A stretch of 64,000 nt of DNA, taken from assembly GCF_030252345.1 (NCBI RefSeq), contig NZ_CP126980.1, positions 248,001 through 312,000 of the forward strand, written 5' to 3'. Of the stretch, positions 27,703 to 36,305 are shown in pieces. Numbering within the stretch: the first letter of the stretch is position 1; each line of letters starts with the position of its first letter. A model generated the notes under the pieces. The model was not told the DNA's origin and made no database searches. It worked only from the letters and a program-made list of their open reading frames with translations. The translations under genes and the position numbers were made by a program. Source of the DNA: Actinoplanes oblitus. Lineage in GTDB: Bacteria; Actinomycetota; Actinomycetes; Mycobacteriales; Micromonosporaceae.

Positions 27703-28080
27703 TCAGTCGTCGCCGTCCGGGACCAGCATGTTCAGCACCCAGCTGACGATGCCGACCAGCAGTGCGCCGAGGACCGCGGCCACGAAGCCGTCGACGTGGA
27801 AGCCCAGGTCGAGCTTGCCCGCGATCCAGCTGGTCAGCAAGAACAGCAGACCGTTCACCAGGAGCGCGACCAGGCCGAGGGTGAAGACGTAGAGCCCGCA
27901 GCCGACCGTCTTGATGATCGGCCGAAGGATCGCGTTCACCAGACCGAAGATCGCCGCGACCGCGAGGAGCGTGCCGGCCTTACCGGTCGTGCTGTCCGCG
28001 GAAAGCTGGATCCCGTCGATGACCAGGGTCGCGATCCACAGCGAGATGGCCGTGATCACGAGCCGGATGATGATGCCCAT
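27703..28080 (-). CDS. Phage-holin-4-like small membrane protein
   Basis: This 125-residue protein has four hydrophobic helices and the family pattern GIIIRLVITAISLWIATLVI, then LVNAILRPIIKTVGCGL. It belongs to the PF04020-type membrane proteins, which are common in chromosomes and not necessarily phage-derived; the function is unknown. ATG 28080 is chosen; an in-frame GTG at 28098 would add six residues, and neither has a clear ribosome-binding site. There are no phage genes nearby. Confidence 0.82.
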   Translation of the reverse strand: MGIIIRLVITAISLWIATLVIDGIQLSADSTTGKAGTLLAVAAIFGLVNAILRPIIKTVGCGLYVFTLGLVALLVNGLLFLLTSWIAGKLDLGFHVDGFVAAVLGALLVGIVSWVLNMLVPDGDD

Positions 28081-28173
28081 GGCAGGGGATCGTGCCACGG
28101 CCGTGCCAGCGACGGGTACAACACTCCGCGATCTTCATCCACCCGTCGCCCGAAGATTCCGGCATATCGAGTC

Positions 28174-30558
28174 CTATCGCTCATCTTCCGGACGGTCCAA
28201 GCCGCCGAACAGCACCTTCTCGACGGGGGTCGGTGCCAGCAGTGCCCAGCGCACGGCCGGCGGACTCAGCACGCCGAGCATGCCGGGGCGCATCCGGCCC
28301 AGCAGCCGCGTGGTGTCACCGAGGTCGAGCACCTCGCCGATCAGTTCCGCCTCGGCCTCCCGAAGCGGCTGCACCAACAGCAGATCCGCCCGGCTGATCG
28401 CGCCCGCGTCGCCCGGCCCGATGGTCTCTCGCACGGTCAGCGTCGCCGTCCACGGTCCGCCCTCGAACCGCCTCTGCGCCTGGTGGTCCAGCTGGTCACC
28501 CTGCTCATCCGGCCCGCCGCCGTGCGGTCCGCCGCTGTCCTGACCCGGACCGGCGAGGTCGTGCGGCCGGCTGGGCCCCAGATCGGATCTGTCGGTGCCG
28601 GCCTCGGGCGCCTTCGGCGGGTCCGGGTCGCCGGGTCTGTGTGGCCTGGCTGAGCCCACCGGGGTCACTCCTGGTGCGGGCCCTGTGGCTGGTCCGGCGC
28701 CGGATGTCTGCCCTGGTGCCGCTGCCCCCACGATGGATGAGGGATCGGTCGGCGGTGCCGGGTCGAGGACGGTCAGGACGGGATGCAGTGTGGAGCCGGG
28801 TGGCGGTGCGGCCGGATGGTCGAACGGCACGATGCCGATGGCGTCGCCGGGCACGGAGGCGCCGCGGGCGAAGGCGGTCCAGTCCGGCGGGCGGTGGGTG
28901 CGGACCAGCACCCGGGCGCCGATCGCCATCGCGCGGAACGCCGTCAGCTGGGCGCTGCGGAGGCTTCCGACCAGCAGGATCCGCGTGTGCACCGGACGGA
29001 ACACCCGGACCAGCACCGGATGGCCCTGCCGGGTGCGGCCGATCGCGAGTCCGGACCAGCCGGTCGGCACGGCCAGCCGCCCGAATGCTCCGGTCACCGG
29101 GGAGCCCCTCGACGTCCACTGCCGGCCGGGCGGTGGCTCGGGGCCGGCGAGAGCGAGCGGCAGCGTGGTGCCGAGGCCGGGCAGGTGGTCGCCGTCCCGC
29201 CGGTGGAGCCGGATCTGGCCCCGGGCGGTCAGCTCGCGGAGGGCGGCTGTCGCCGCGTCGAGGGTGGCCGGGTCGGGTGCGGCCAGCCGCACGGCCAGCG
29301 TGACGGGTAAGGGGTCGCGCGGTGGCCGGTCACCCGCCGCGGAACTGTGCGGCGGCCGGTCGAGTTCCGGCGGCTCGTGGCGTCGTCCGGCCGGTCCGAT
29401 GGAGTCATGGGGTGGCCCGGTGCGTGCGACCTGCGGTTCCTCGATGAGCCCGAACGGGTCGTGAGGTGGTTGGCCTCGGCGGGCGGAGGCGTGTGAACGG
29501 GCGCGCTTCGGCGGGGTCCGTCGTCGCCGGGCGGGGCTCGGCGGGGTGGGTGACTCCTGGGCGGGCACGTCGGCGGTGAGGGTCACGGTGGTCGCCGTGG
29601 CCGGGAGCAGGAGCAGCCGGGCCAGCAGCTCGGCGGAGAGGCCGGCACCGCCCGGCGCGTGGCCGTGGAACGTCACCTGGGACAGGGCGCCGGTCCGGAG
29701 CGCCGTCCACTCCTCGTGGATCGGGGCGGCTGGGTCGGCGTACGAAAGGTCGAAGAAGAGACGGGCGGCCTCGGGCCGGTCGAGGGGTTGCGCCGTCAGG
29801 CGCTTGGCCAGTTTGCGAACCTGACTTGTCAGGACTCGGCGCAGCTCGCTGTCGGACCAGTCGGCCGCCCGCGAGACGTGGACGGCGAGCACCGCCCGGG
29901 CGTGCCCGAGCACCCGCCCCTCGGTGAGCATCCGGTAGGAGCCGGCCACCGGGCCGGTCCCAGCCGCGGCGGTGGGCGCCGGCACTCCGGTGAGCAGCAG
30001 CTGAAGACGGCCGGGCGGCCGGTCGCGACCGTCGGTGGGCAGCAGCTCCCAGGGCGCGGGCAGATCCGGTCTGACCTCGGCGAGCAGGGTGGCTGGGTCG
30101 CCCAGGTCGAGCAGCATGGTGAGGCCGCGGGCATCGGTCAGCACGGCAGCCGGACCACCGGGAAGGTCCGTCGACGTCACCCGGGTGCCGGGAGCGGTGA
30201 GACCGAGAGCGGTGGCGGCCGTCCGGAGGGGAGCACCCGGCGGTGGCCCGGTCGAGGCCGGGTGGTGGGCAGCGAAGAGCCGGGCGGCGGCTCGGCGGCG
30301 AGCCCTGAGCCGCAGCACGGCGGCCATCCAGGCGAAGGCCCAGCGGTCGCGGACGCGCAGCCAGGTCAGCGCCAGGGTGAGGGCGGCGCACGCGATGGCG
30401 GCGAGCAGGGTGAAGCCGCCCGCGACGACGCCGGCCAGAACCAGGCCGGCGGCTGTCTGGGTGGCGATCACCTGGTGCAGGCCCAGCTGATAGGTCCGTC
30501 GGGCGGGCCTCGTGGGCCCGTCGGCGGATCGCCGCGGTGGTGTCAGGTCCGTCGTCAC
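28174..30558 (-). CDS. eccE: Type VII secretion protein EccE
   Basis: This 794-residue protein begins after a GGGGAGGTGGC site at GTG 30558. Two membrane helices lie at about residues 34-68 (TAAGLVLAGVVAGGFTLLAA onward), preceded by YQLGLHQVIATQ, the usual EccE opening. The cytoplasmic EccE domain follows. The middle and C-terminal parts carry long Pro- and Arg-rich disordered stretches, so it is longer than most EccE proteins (about 400-550). EccE caps the periphery of the ESX membrane complex. The divergent WXG100 pair supports the call. The other ecc genes are not in the window. Confidence 0.85.
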   Translation of the reverse strand: MTTDLTPPRRSADGPTRPARRTYQLGLHQVIATQTAAGLVLAGVVAGGFTLLAAIACAALTLALTWLRVRDRWAFAWMAAVLRLRARRRAAARLFAAHHPASTGPPPGAPLRTAATALGLTAPGTRVTSTDLPGGPAAVLTDARGLTMLLDLGDPATLLAEVRPDLPAPWELLPTDGRDRPPGRLQLLLTGVPAPTAAAGTGPVAGSYRMLTEGRVLGHARAVLAVHVSRAADWSDSELRRVLTSQVRKLAKRLTAQPLDRPEAARLFFDLSYADPAAPIHEEWTALRTGALSQVTFHGHAPGGAGLSAELLARLLLLPATATTVTLTADVPAQESPTPPSPARRRRTPPKRARSHASARRGQPPHDPFGLIEEPQVARTGPPHDSIGPAGRRHEPPELDRPPHSSAAGDRPPRDPLPVTLAVRLAAPDPATLDAATAALRELTARGQIRLHRRDGDHLPGLGTTLPLALAGPEPPPGRQWTSRGSPVTGAFGRLAVPTGWSGLAIGRTRQGHPVLVRVFRPVHTRILLVGSLRSAQLTAFRAMAIGARVLVRTHRPPDWTAFARGASVPGDAIGIVPFDHPAAPPPGSTLHPVLTVLDPAPPTDPSSIVGAAAPGQTSGAGPATGPAPGVTPVGSARPHRPGDPDPPKAPEAGTDRSDLGPSRPHDLAGPGQDSGGPHGGGPDEQGDQLDHQAQRRFEGGPWTATLTVRETIGPGDAGAISRADLLLVQPLREAEAELIGEVLDLGDTTRLLGRMRPGMLGVLSPPAVRWALLAPTPVEKVLFGGLDRPEDER

Positions 30559-30635
30559 GCCACCTCCCCGATCACGTCTTACATCGATCATCGTGCGCGG
30601 CCATGGTAGGCCGGAAGCCGGATCTGCCGGGCCGG

Positions 30636-30661
30636 TTGTCCACAGGCGAGAGTTGTCCACA
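30636..30661 (+). promoter_or_regulatory. Two DnaA boxes (TTGTCCACA) 17 bp apart
   Basis: TTGTCCACA at 30636-30644 and again at 30653-30661, both followed by GG, equal the high-GC actinobacterial DnaA-box form. They lie in the 250-bp divergent gap between eccE and the WXG100 gene. Whether DnaA binds here is inference. Confidence 0.55.
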
Positions 30662-30808
30662 GGTTCGACATCGGGGGTTTCGCCGCCTGCCGCCGATCCC
30701 CTAGCGTCGAAGTCCGGAGCGCGATCGGCCCGTCACTCTTGAGTGTCGATGCCTGGTCACGCCGGTAAACCTGATGACACATGTCGATACTCGGACGACC
30801 GCGGCGAC

Positions 30809-31156
30809 ATGTCCACACCGGAATGGGGTGACCTCGGGATGGCGCAGACGCAGGCCGAATCGGCGGTGATGGCGAGTACCGCCGCCAAGTTCGATCAGGT
30901 CAACGGCGCGTTGCAGCTGATGCTGAGCACGCTGATGTCCGAGCTGTCGGAGCTCGGCGGATCCTGGCGAGGGCTCGGCGCGACCGCGTTCGAGCAGGTC
31001 AAGACGCAATATGCGGCGGACCTGCAGAGCCTCAACAACGCGCTCGCCGAGACCGCCGAGTCGATCCGGGCGTCCGGGGCGGGCTACCACGCCACCGATG
31101 CGGACGCTGCCACCCGTGTCGCCCGCACGGGCGGCAGGTTCACCCTGCCGCTCTGA
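30809..31156 (+). CDS. WXG100-family ESX secretion substrate (EsxA/B-like), first of pair
   Basis: This 115-residue helical hairpin protein has its turn motif in LGGSWRGLGATAFEQVKTQ (W-R-G). These proteins form dimers exported by type VII secretion. ATG 30809 gives MSTPEWGDLG before the conserved MAQTQAESAVMASTAAKF. A later ATG at 30839 gives 105 residues, closer to the family norm; neither has a strong ribosome-binding site. A second WXG100 gene follows 48 bp downstream. Confidence 0.88.
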   Translation: MSTPEWGDLGMAQTQAESAVMASTAAKFDQVNGALQLMLSTLMSELSELGGSWRGLGATAFEQVKTQYAADLQSLNNALAETAESIRASGAGYHATDADAATRVARTGGRFTLPL

Positions 31157-31204
31157 GTACCGCCGATCCGACCCCTGCCGCTCTGACTCTCTCGGAGGAT
31201 TTTC

Positions 31205-31498
31205 GTGAACGACGGAGTTCTGCTCGTCAACTTCGGTGCCCTGCACCAGGCCGGCCTCGACATCGACAAAGCCCTCGGCACCCTCCGGTCCCAGCTCGAT
31301 CAGCTCGAACGGGATGCCGCGCCACTGGTGGAGACGTGGGCCGGCGAGGCGCGTGAGGCGTATGCGCAGCGGCAGGCCACCTGGCGGGCCGCCTCGACGG
31401 ATCTGGAGAACATCCTGCGCCAGATCAGGGTCGCGGTGGACGAGTCGGCGGCCGATTACGTGGCGACGGAGCGGGCGGCTACCCGGCGATTCCAATGA
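31205..31498 (+). CDS. WXG100-family ESX secretion substrate, second of pair
   Basis: This 97-residue protein has the turn motif LVETWAGEAREAYAQRQ (W-A-G) and near the C-terminus YVATE, which fits the YxxxD/E export signal of EsxB-type partners. The GTG at 31205 follows a GGAGG site. It should dimerise with the product of the gene just upstream. Confidence 0.9.
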   Translation: MNDGVLLVNFGALHQAGLDIDKALGTLRSQLDQLERDAAPLVETWAGEAREAYAQRQATWRAASTDLENILRQIRVAVDESAADYVATERAATRRFQ

Positions 31499-31784
31499 GC
31501 CGGTGCCGAATTACCCGTTCGGGCGCCGCAATTGGTCCGATCCGGGTGGTTTGAGGTCGCCCGTTCGCGTACTGGTCCGGGTGGTTGACACGGCTACCAT
31601 CGGTTGTTGGATCATTGCGCCTGGCGATCGGAGCGCGCGTACCGGCTCGGCGCGGCCGCATGCCGGTCGCTGCCGGATACAACTCGGCTGTCAGCGCACC
31701 GCCGCCCATTGTCATTGCGGTCTGGCCTTGTAGGTTTATACGCGTTGAGATGGATCCGTCGCACGCGTGTGGGGAGAGGTGGAC

Positions 31785-34700
31785 GTGTCCGAGTGGGAAC
31801 CGGCTACGGACGCCGAGGTCGCGATGCGCGATGCGTTGCGCACCGACGACCAGGAGTCCTATTTCCGCATTCTCGCCGGTGTCGACCTTCTGTTACCGGT
31901 GTCGGCCGACGCGTTGGCGGGTCTCGCGCCGCTGGGCTGGGGCACTTGGAGCACCGGTGGTCGCACCCATGTGCTGGCGTTCACCTCGCAGGAGGCGCTG
32001 CACGCCTGCCTGTCGGACTACACCGGCGCGTCGCGGCGGGTGCCGTATTCCGAGCTGGCGAACACCTGGCCCAACCTGGAGTGGTGGCTGGCGGTCAACC
32101 CCGGTTTGCCGATCGAGGGATACCTGCCGGCCTGGTTCGTCGCCCAGCTCGCCCGCGGTGATCTGCGGCTCCCGACCCGGGGCCCGGGCCGGGAGGTGCA
32201 CGGTACCTCCAAGATCCAGGAGATCGGCGCGGCCGCGCTCGCGGCCAAGCGAGCCGGTGACGGCCCCGGTGGGCCCACCTATGAGACTTCGGCGCCGGCG
32301 GCAGCCGCGTCGGGCTATCCGGCATATCCGGCCGGTTCCTCCGGCACCCCCGGTGCTCCGGCTGGACCGATCGGCGCGCCCGGTGTTCCGGGCGCGCCCG
32401 CGTCTGTGCCCGGAGTTGCCGGTGGTGGTCCTCAGCCGCCGCAGCCCGCGACCACGTCGGCCGGCCTGCCGCAGCGCGGCGCGCCGCAGCCCGCCGGACC
32501 GGCCCCGTCGGACCCGGCCGGGACGCCCACTTCGGGTGGCGCACCGCAGTTCGGTGCGGCCCCACTGACCCCGCCGGCCCCGCCCGGTGGTGCGGCTCCG
32601 GGCCAGCCGAGCGGGCTGCCGGTGCGTCCGGCGAGCCTGCCGACCCGATCGACCACACCGTCCGGGCTGCCGGTGCGTACCCCGGCCGGCGCCGACCCGT
32701 CGGCTCAGCCGCCGGCCTCGCCGTCCGGTCCGGTCCCGGCGGGTTATCAGCCGGCGGCCGTGCCCCGCGACTTCCCCGGTTCCCCCGCTGCCCCGGCCGG
32801 CCCCCGCGAGGTCCCGGGCTCGCCCGCCGGGCCTGGGGGCCTGCCGATGCGCGGCGTGTCGGGCAGTGGCATGGCCACGCCGGGCTGGAACTCGGAGTCG
32901 GTGCCCTTCGGGCCGGAGAACGATCCGCGCGGACCCCTGCAGGACCCGAAAGCGCCGCTGCCGGTGCGCACCCCGATGGCGAACACTCCGCCGATTCCCG
33001 AGCACGTCACGCCCTATGACCCGGCCGAGGCGCAGGTCGATCCGAGCTGGGCGGCGATCGGCGGCACCCGGGCGCCGGACCCCAGCCCGGTCCGTCCCGG
33101 AGCCGGCCCGCTGCCTTCCCGCGGCGGCCCCGACCCGTCGGGTGCCGGCCCGTTGCCTTCTCGCGGCGGCCCCGACCTGTCGTCGGGTGCTGGTCCGTTG
33201 CCTTCTCGCGGGGGCTCCGACCTGTCGTCCGGTGCCGGCCCACTGCCTTCCCGCGGGGGTTCCGACCTGCCTCGGCGGCAGCCCGGGCAGACTGCCGGGC
33301 CCGCGCAGACCACGTCGTTCTCCGGGTTCACCAATCCCCGGACCAACCCGGCTCCGGCTGCTGCGGCTCCGAGCTTCCCGCAGGGTCCCGCCTCACCGCA
33401 GGCGGCAGCCGCGCAGACCGGTCCTCCGGCCGGTCAGTCCGGCGGACCGGGCAACGGGCTGCCCCGCCGCCAGGTGACTCCGCCGTCGGAGCGCCCGTCG
33501 TCGATGGCCGCCGCCGCGCAGGCGCTCACCGGTGGGCACACCCCGGCCCCGGATCCCGCACTCGCGCAGCGTGAGGTGCCGCCGGCCGTGGACCGGTTCG
33601 GCCCGTCCGGTCCGGCTCCGGCTCTGTCGCGCGCCGACGTCGGTGACCGCCCCGCGCCGGCCGGCCGGTCCGGGCTGCTGCCGCCGGTCATTCCCGGTGC
33701 TTCCGGCGCTGACCGGGGTGCACAGGGCTACGGCTCCGGTGCTCCGGCGCCCGGCTACAGCCAGTCGGCCTCCGGGTTCGGCTCCGGCGCTTCCGCGCCC
33801 GGGGTCGGTCCGTCCGGTCCGGGCGCGCCCGGTTCCGGGTCCGTTCCTTCCGGTACGCCGGGCTACGGCTCGACCCCGTCCCATGCTCCCGGCTCGGGTG
33901 CTGCGCCGGCTCACCCGGTTTCCGGTGCCGCGGCCCCGGGCAGCCCGGTCTCCGGTGCCGCTGCTCCCGGTCGACCGGTCTCCGGTGCTGCCGCTCCGGG
34001 GTACCCGACTTCTGGCGCCGCTGCTCCGGGTCAGCCGGTCTCCGGTGCTGCCGCGCCGGGCTACCCGGTTTCCGGTGCTGCCGCTCCGGGTCGGCCCGTC
34101 TCCGGTGCCGCCGCTCCGGGATACCCGACCTCTGGTGCTGCCGCTCCGGGTCAGCCGATCTCCGGTGCTGCTGCCCCGGGTCAGCCGACTTCCGGTGCGG
34201 CCGCGCCTGGTAGCCCCGCTTCGGCTTACCCGGCTTCGGGGAGCCCGGCGGCCGTTTCCGGCATGTCGCCCGCCAGCCCGGCAGCCGTCTCGGAAAGCAC
34301 GGCCGTCGCCGGCAGCCTGGCCGCTCCGGGAAGCCCAGCCACTCCTGGCAGCCCGGCTGCTCCGGGTAGTCCGGCCGCTGCTGGCAGCCCGGCCAGTCTT
34401 GGCAGCCCGGCCGCTCTTGGCAGCCCGGCCGCTGCTGGCAGTCCGGTCGCTGCGGGAAGCTCCGCCCCGGGCTACGGCTCCCCGGCCAGCACGCCGTCCG
34501 GCTACGGGCCGTCGGCGTATGCGCCAGCGGCACCCGGCTACGCCGTGCCGGCGGTGCCCGCCCCGGGACCCACCTTCGGCATGCCGCCGCAGGGCAGCCC
34601 CGCTTCGGCGTACGCGAGTCAGGCGTTCGTCACTCAGGTCATCCCGACCACCAAGGTGGCCGCCGCGACCGCGCCGACCTCTGGGACCTCCGGGCTCGGT

Positions 34701-35723
34701 GTGGCCGGCTCGGCGACCGGCGGTGGTTCCGGTCCGGGGCCCGACGACCGGGACCACCGGAACTTCGTCCCGGCCAACGACACCGAGCGGGAGCTGCAGG
34801 AGGCGGCGGACGCCGGAAACACCGACGTCTTCCTCTCCACGCTGCTGCTGGCGAACGTGCTGGTCCCGGTGGCCCACCACTCCCGCCCGGGGAGCGCGCC
34901 CGGCGAGTCCGGCTTCGCGTTCCAGCCGGAGGAGATCGGTGGCGAGAAGTTCCTGATCGTCTTCACCAGCAAGGACCGGCTCTCCGAGCACTACGGCGAG
35001 CCGACCCGTACGGTGGGCGTCCGGTTCTACGAGCTGATCCGCAACTGGCCCGATCCGAACTGGTCGTTCGCCGTCAACCCGGGTACTCCGGTCGGCGCGA
35101 AATACCCGGGTCCTCAGATCATCGCGCTGGCCAACTGGGCCACCGAGGCAGGTCTCGGCGCCGACCCGATCGAGACGCCGGCGGCCGAGGAGGCGGGTGC
35201 TCCGGTGCCGGCGCCGGACCCGGTCAGCGACGAGGCCCAGCACGCCACGGTGATGCAGAAGACGATCGTCGCCGACCAGGTCGACTACTACCTGGACCGG
35301 GGGTACGACCGGGTGGCCGGGTTCGTGCACCGGGCGTCCGAGGTCGAGCACCTGCGGACCCCGGCCGAGCTGTTCGGCGCGCTCGGGCTCTACTACGACT
35401 CGTCGCCGTTCCAGCCGGACGCCAAGGAGGCGTTCGTGCTGCGCTGGCCGGCCTTCCGGCCCAGCCTGTACCGGATCCCCTACGGTGGGCAGAACGAGCA
35501 GGCGCTGCGCGCGATGGACGGCTGGGTGATCGAGCGGCCGCCGTTCCGGGGCAACGGGTTCGCGCCGGGCGAGGGCCGTGACGTGATCGCGGAGTTCAAG
35601 GTGGACAGTGTGCGGCTCCCGCACGGCGCCCAGCTGTGGCGCCTCGACGCGGACGGCAACGAGCGCATGTTGGCGATCTTCGACGCGGATGGGCCGCTCT
35701 GGCGCCGGGTGGGTGAGCAGTGA
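31785..35723 (+). CDS. Large SseB-domain protein with repeat-rich linker
   Basis: This 1312-residue protein has an SseB-like domain at about residues 1-135 (ESYFRILAGVDLLLPVSADA to LPIEGYLPAWFVAQL). A second copy lies near 990-1120 (GNTDVFLSTLLLANVLVPVA, FAVNPGTPVGAKYPGPQI). A further globular region ends the protein (YYLDRGYDRVAGFVHRASEV). The 850-residue linker is rich in Pro, Ala, Gly and Ser. Its repeats are four GAGPLPSRGG units at 439-496, ten PVSGAAAPG-type decapeptides at 711-810, and seven hexapeptides from about 849. SseB proteins often sit beside ESX genes. GTG 31785 is chosen for its GGGGAGAGG site. Function is unknown. Confidence 0.82.
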   Translation: MSEWEPATDAEVAMRDALRTDDQESYFRILAGVDLLLPVSADALAGLAPLGWGTWSTGGRTHVLAFTSQEALHACLSDYTGASRRVPYSELANTWPNLEWWLAVNPGLPIEGYLPAWFVAQLARGDLRLPTRGPGREVHGTSKIQEIGAAALAAKRAGDGPGGPTYETSAPAAAASGYPAYPAGSSGTPGAPAGPIGAPGVPGAPASVPGVAGGGPQPPQPATTSAGLPQRGAPQPAGPAPSDPAGTPTSGGAPQFGAAPLTPPAPPGGAAPGQPSGLPVRPASLPTRSTTPSGLPVRTPAGADPSAQPPASPSGPVPAGYQPAAVPRDFPGSPAAPAGPREVPGSPAGPGGLPMRGVSGSGMATPGWNSESVPFGPENDPRGPLQDPKAPLPVRTPMANTPPIPEHVTPYDPAEAQVDPSWAAIGGTRAPDPSPVRPGAGPLPSRGGPDPSGAGPLPSRGGPDLSSGAGPLPSRGGSDLSSGAGPLPSRGGSDLPRRQPGQTAGPAQTTSFSGFTNPRTNPAPAAAAPSFPQGPASPQAAAAQTGPPAGQSGGPGNGLPRRQVTPPSERPSSMAAAAQALTGGHTPAPDPALAQREVPPAVDRFGPSGPAPALSRADVGDRPAPAGRSGLLPPVIPGASGADRGAQGYGSGAPAPGYSQSASGFGSGASAPGVGPSGPGAPGSGSVPSGTPGYGSTPSHAPGSGAAPAHPVSGAAAPGSPVSGAAAPGRPVSGAAAPGYPTSGAAAPGQPVSGAAAPGYPVSGAAAPGRPVSGAAAPGYPTSGAAAPGQPISGAAAPGQPTSGAAAPGSPASAYPASGSPAAVSGMSPASPAAVSESTAVAGSLAAPGSPATPGSPAAPGSPAAAGSPASLGSPAALGSPAAAGSPVAAGSSAPGYGSPASTPSGYGPSAYAPAAPGYAVPAVPAPGPTFGMPPQGSPASAYASQAFVTQVIPTTKVAAATAPTSGTSGLGVAGSATGGGSGPGPDDRDHRNFVPANDTERELQEAADAGNTDVFLSTLLLANVLVPVAHHSRPGSAPGESGFAFQPEEIGGEKFLIVFTSKDRLSEHYGEPTRTVGVRFYELIRNWPDPNWSFAVNPGTPVGAKYPGPQIIALANWATEAGLGADPIETPAAEEAGAPVPAPDPVSDEAQHATVMQKTIVADQVDYYLDRGYDRVAGFVHRASEVEHLRTPAELFGALGLYYDSSPFQPDAKEAFVLRWPAFRPSLYRIPYGGQNEQALRAMDGWVIERPPFRGNGFAPGEGRDVIAEFKVDSVRLPHGAQLWRLDADGNERMLAIFDADGPLWRRVGEQ
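33099..33272 (+). repeat. In-frame 42-45-bp repeats in the SseB protein linker
   Basis: Four consecutive units encode GAGPLPSRGG followed by PDPS, PDLSS, SDLSS and SDLP. The copies are very similar in DNA as well as protein, which indicates recent duplication. Confidence 0.85.
33915..34214 (+). repeat. In-frame 30-bp repeats (ten copies) in the SseB protein linker
   Basis: Ten head-to-tail decapeptide units of the form P(V/T/I)SGAAAPG(S/R/Y/Q) fill exactly 300 bp. The last residue of each unit varies in a partly periodic order (Y,Q,Y,R,Y,Q), suggesting duplication of multi-unit blocks. Length variation between strains is likely. Confidence 0.9.
34329..34454 (+). repeat. In-frame 18-bp repeats (seven copies) in the SseB protein linker
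   Basis: Seven hexapeptide units of the form GSPAxx follow each other (GSPATP to GSPVAA). Confidence 0.75.
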
Positions 35724-36085
35724 TGCGCGACGGTTACGTGGTGACCTGGCAGGGCCAGGAGTACGACGCGGTGCCGGACGGCGATCGGGTGCGGATCTAC
35801 TCGACCCGGCCGGCCGACGGCTTCACCGAGGTCAAGCCCGGGCGGTACGTGCGGGTGCTGCAGCCGGACGAGTACGAGGAGATCGCCTACGTCCGGACCC
35901 TGTGCACCTGGCGTGGTGAGCCGTTCATCGTGCTGGCCGAGGCGGACACCTGGCTGCGGCTGGAGTACACCGGCGGCCGTGCCCCGGTGGCCCGGCAGCT
36001 CGGCCTGGAGGAGTTCGACTACGGCGTCTACCAGGGCTGGGCCCCGGCCGCCGAGGTCCACGACCGCTACGAGCACCGGGTCTGA
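35723..36085 (+). CDS. Hypothetical protein coupled to the SseB-domain gene
   Basis: This 120-residue protein (MRDGYVVTWQGQEYDAVPDG onward) is soluble and rich in beta-strand-like segments. I do not recognise a family. Its ATG overlaps the stop of the large SseB gene (TGATG), with GGGTGAG as the ribosome-binding site, so the two are made together. In context it is probably an accessory of the ESX-linked operon. Confidence 0.8.
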   Translation: MRDGYVVTWQGQEYDAVPDGDRVRIYSTRPADGFTEVKPGRYVRVLQPDEYEEIAYVRTLCTWRGEPFIVLAEADTWLRLEYTGGRAPVARQLGLEEFDYGVYQGWAPAAEVHDRYEHRV

Positions 36086-36089
36086 CCCG

Positions 36090-36296
36090 GCCGGAGCGCA
36101 GCGTCGCTCAGGGCCGGAAGCTGGTCGAGCGGGCCGAGGCACCGGCCAGGACGGGAAGCTGGTCGGGGCGGGCCGGAGCGTCAGCCAGGACGCGAAGCTG
36201 GTCGGGGGCGGCCGGAACGTCGGCCAGGAGCGGAAGCTCTTCAGTGGCGGGCCGGAGCGTCGGTCAGGACCCGGGCGCCCCGCCAGGAGCGGAAAG
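36090..36296. repeat. Tandem 39-bp repeat array
   Basis: About five degenerate units follow one another between two convergent genes. The middle three are exactly 39 bp and share GGCCGGA or GGCCGAG, a central CCAGGA and GAAGCTGGTC. No hairpin dominates. It fills the whole 220-bp gap. It is unrelated to the 53-bp hairpin family. Confidence 0.8.
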
Positions 36297-36305
36297 CGGA
36301 TCTGG

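Noticed and set aside
27703..28080. Prophage holin
   Set aside because: The family name suggests phage, but no phage gene is adjacent and these membrane proteins are common chromosomal genes.
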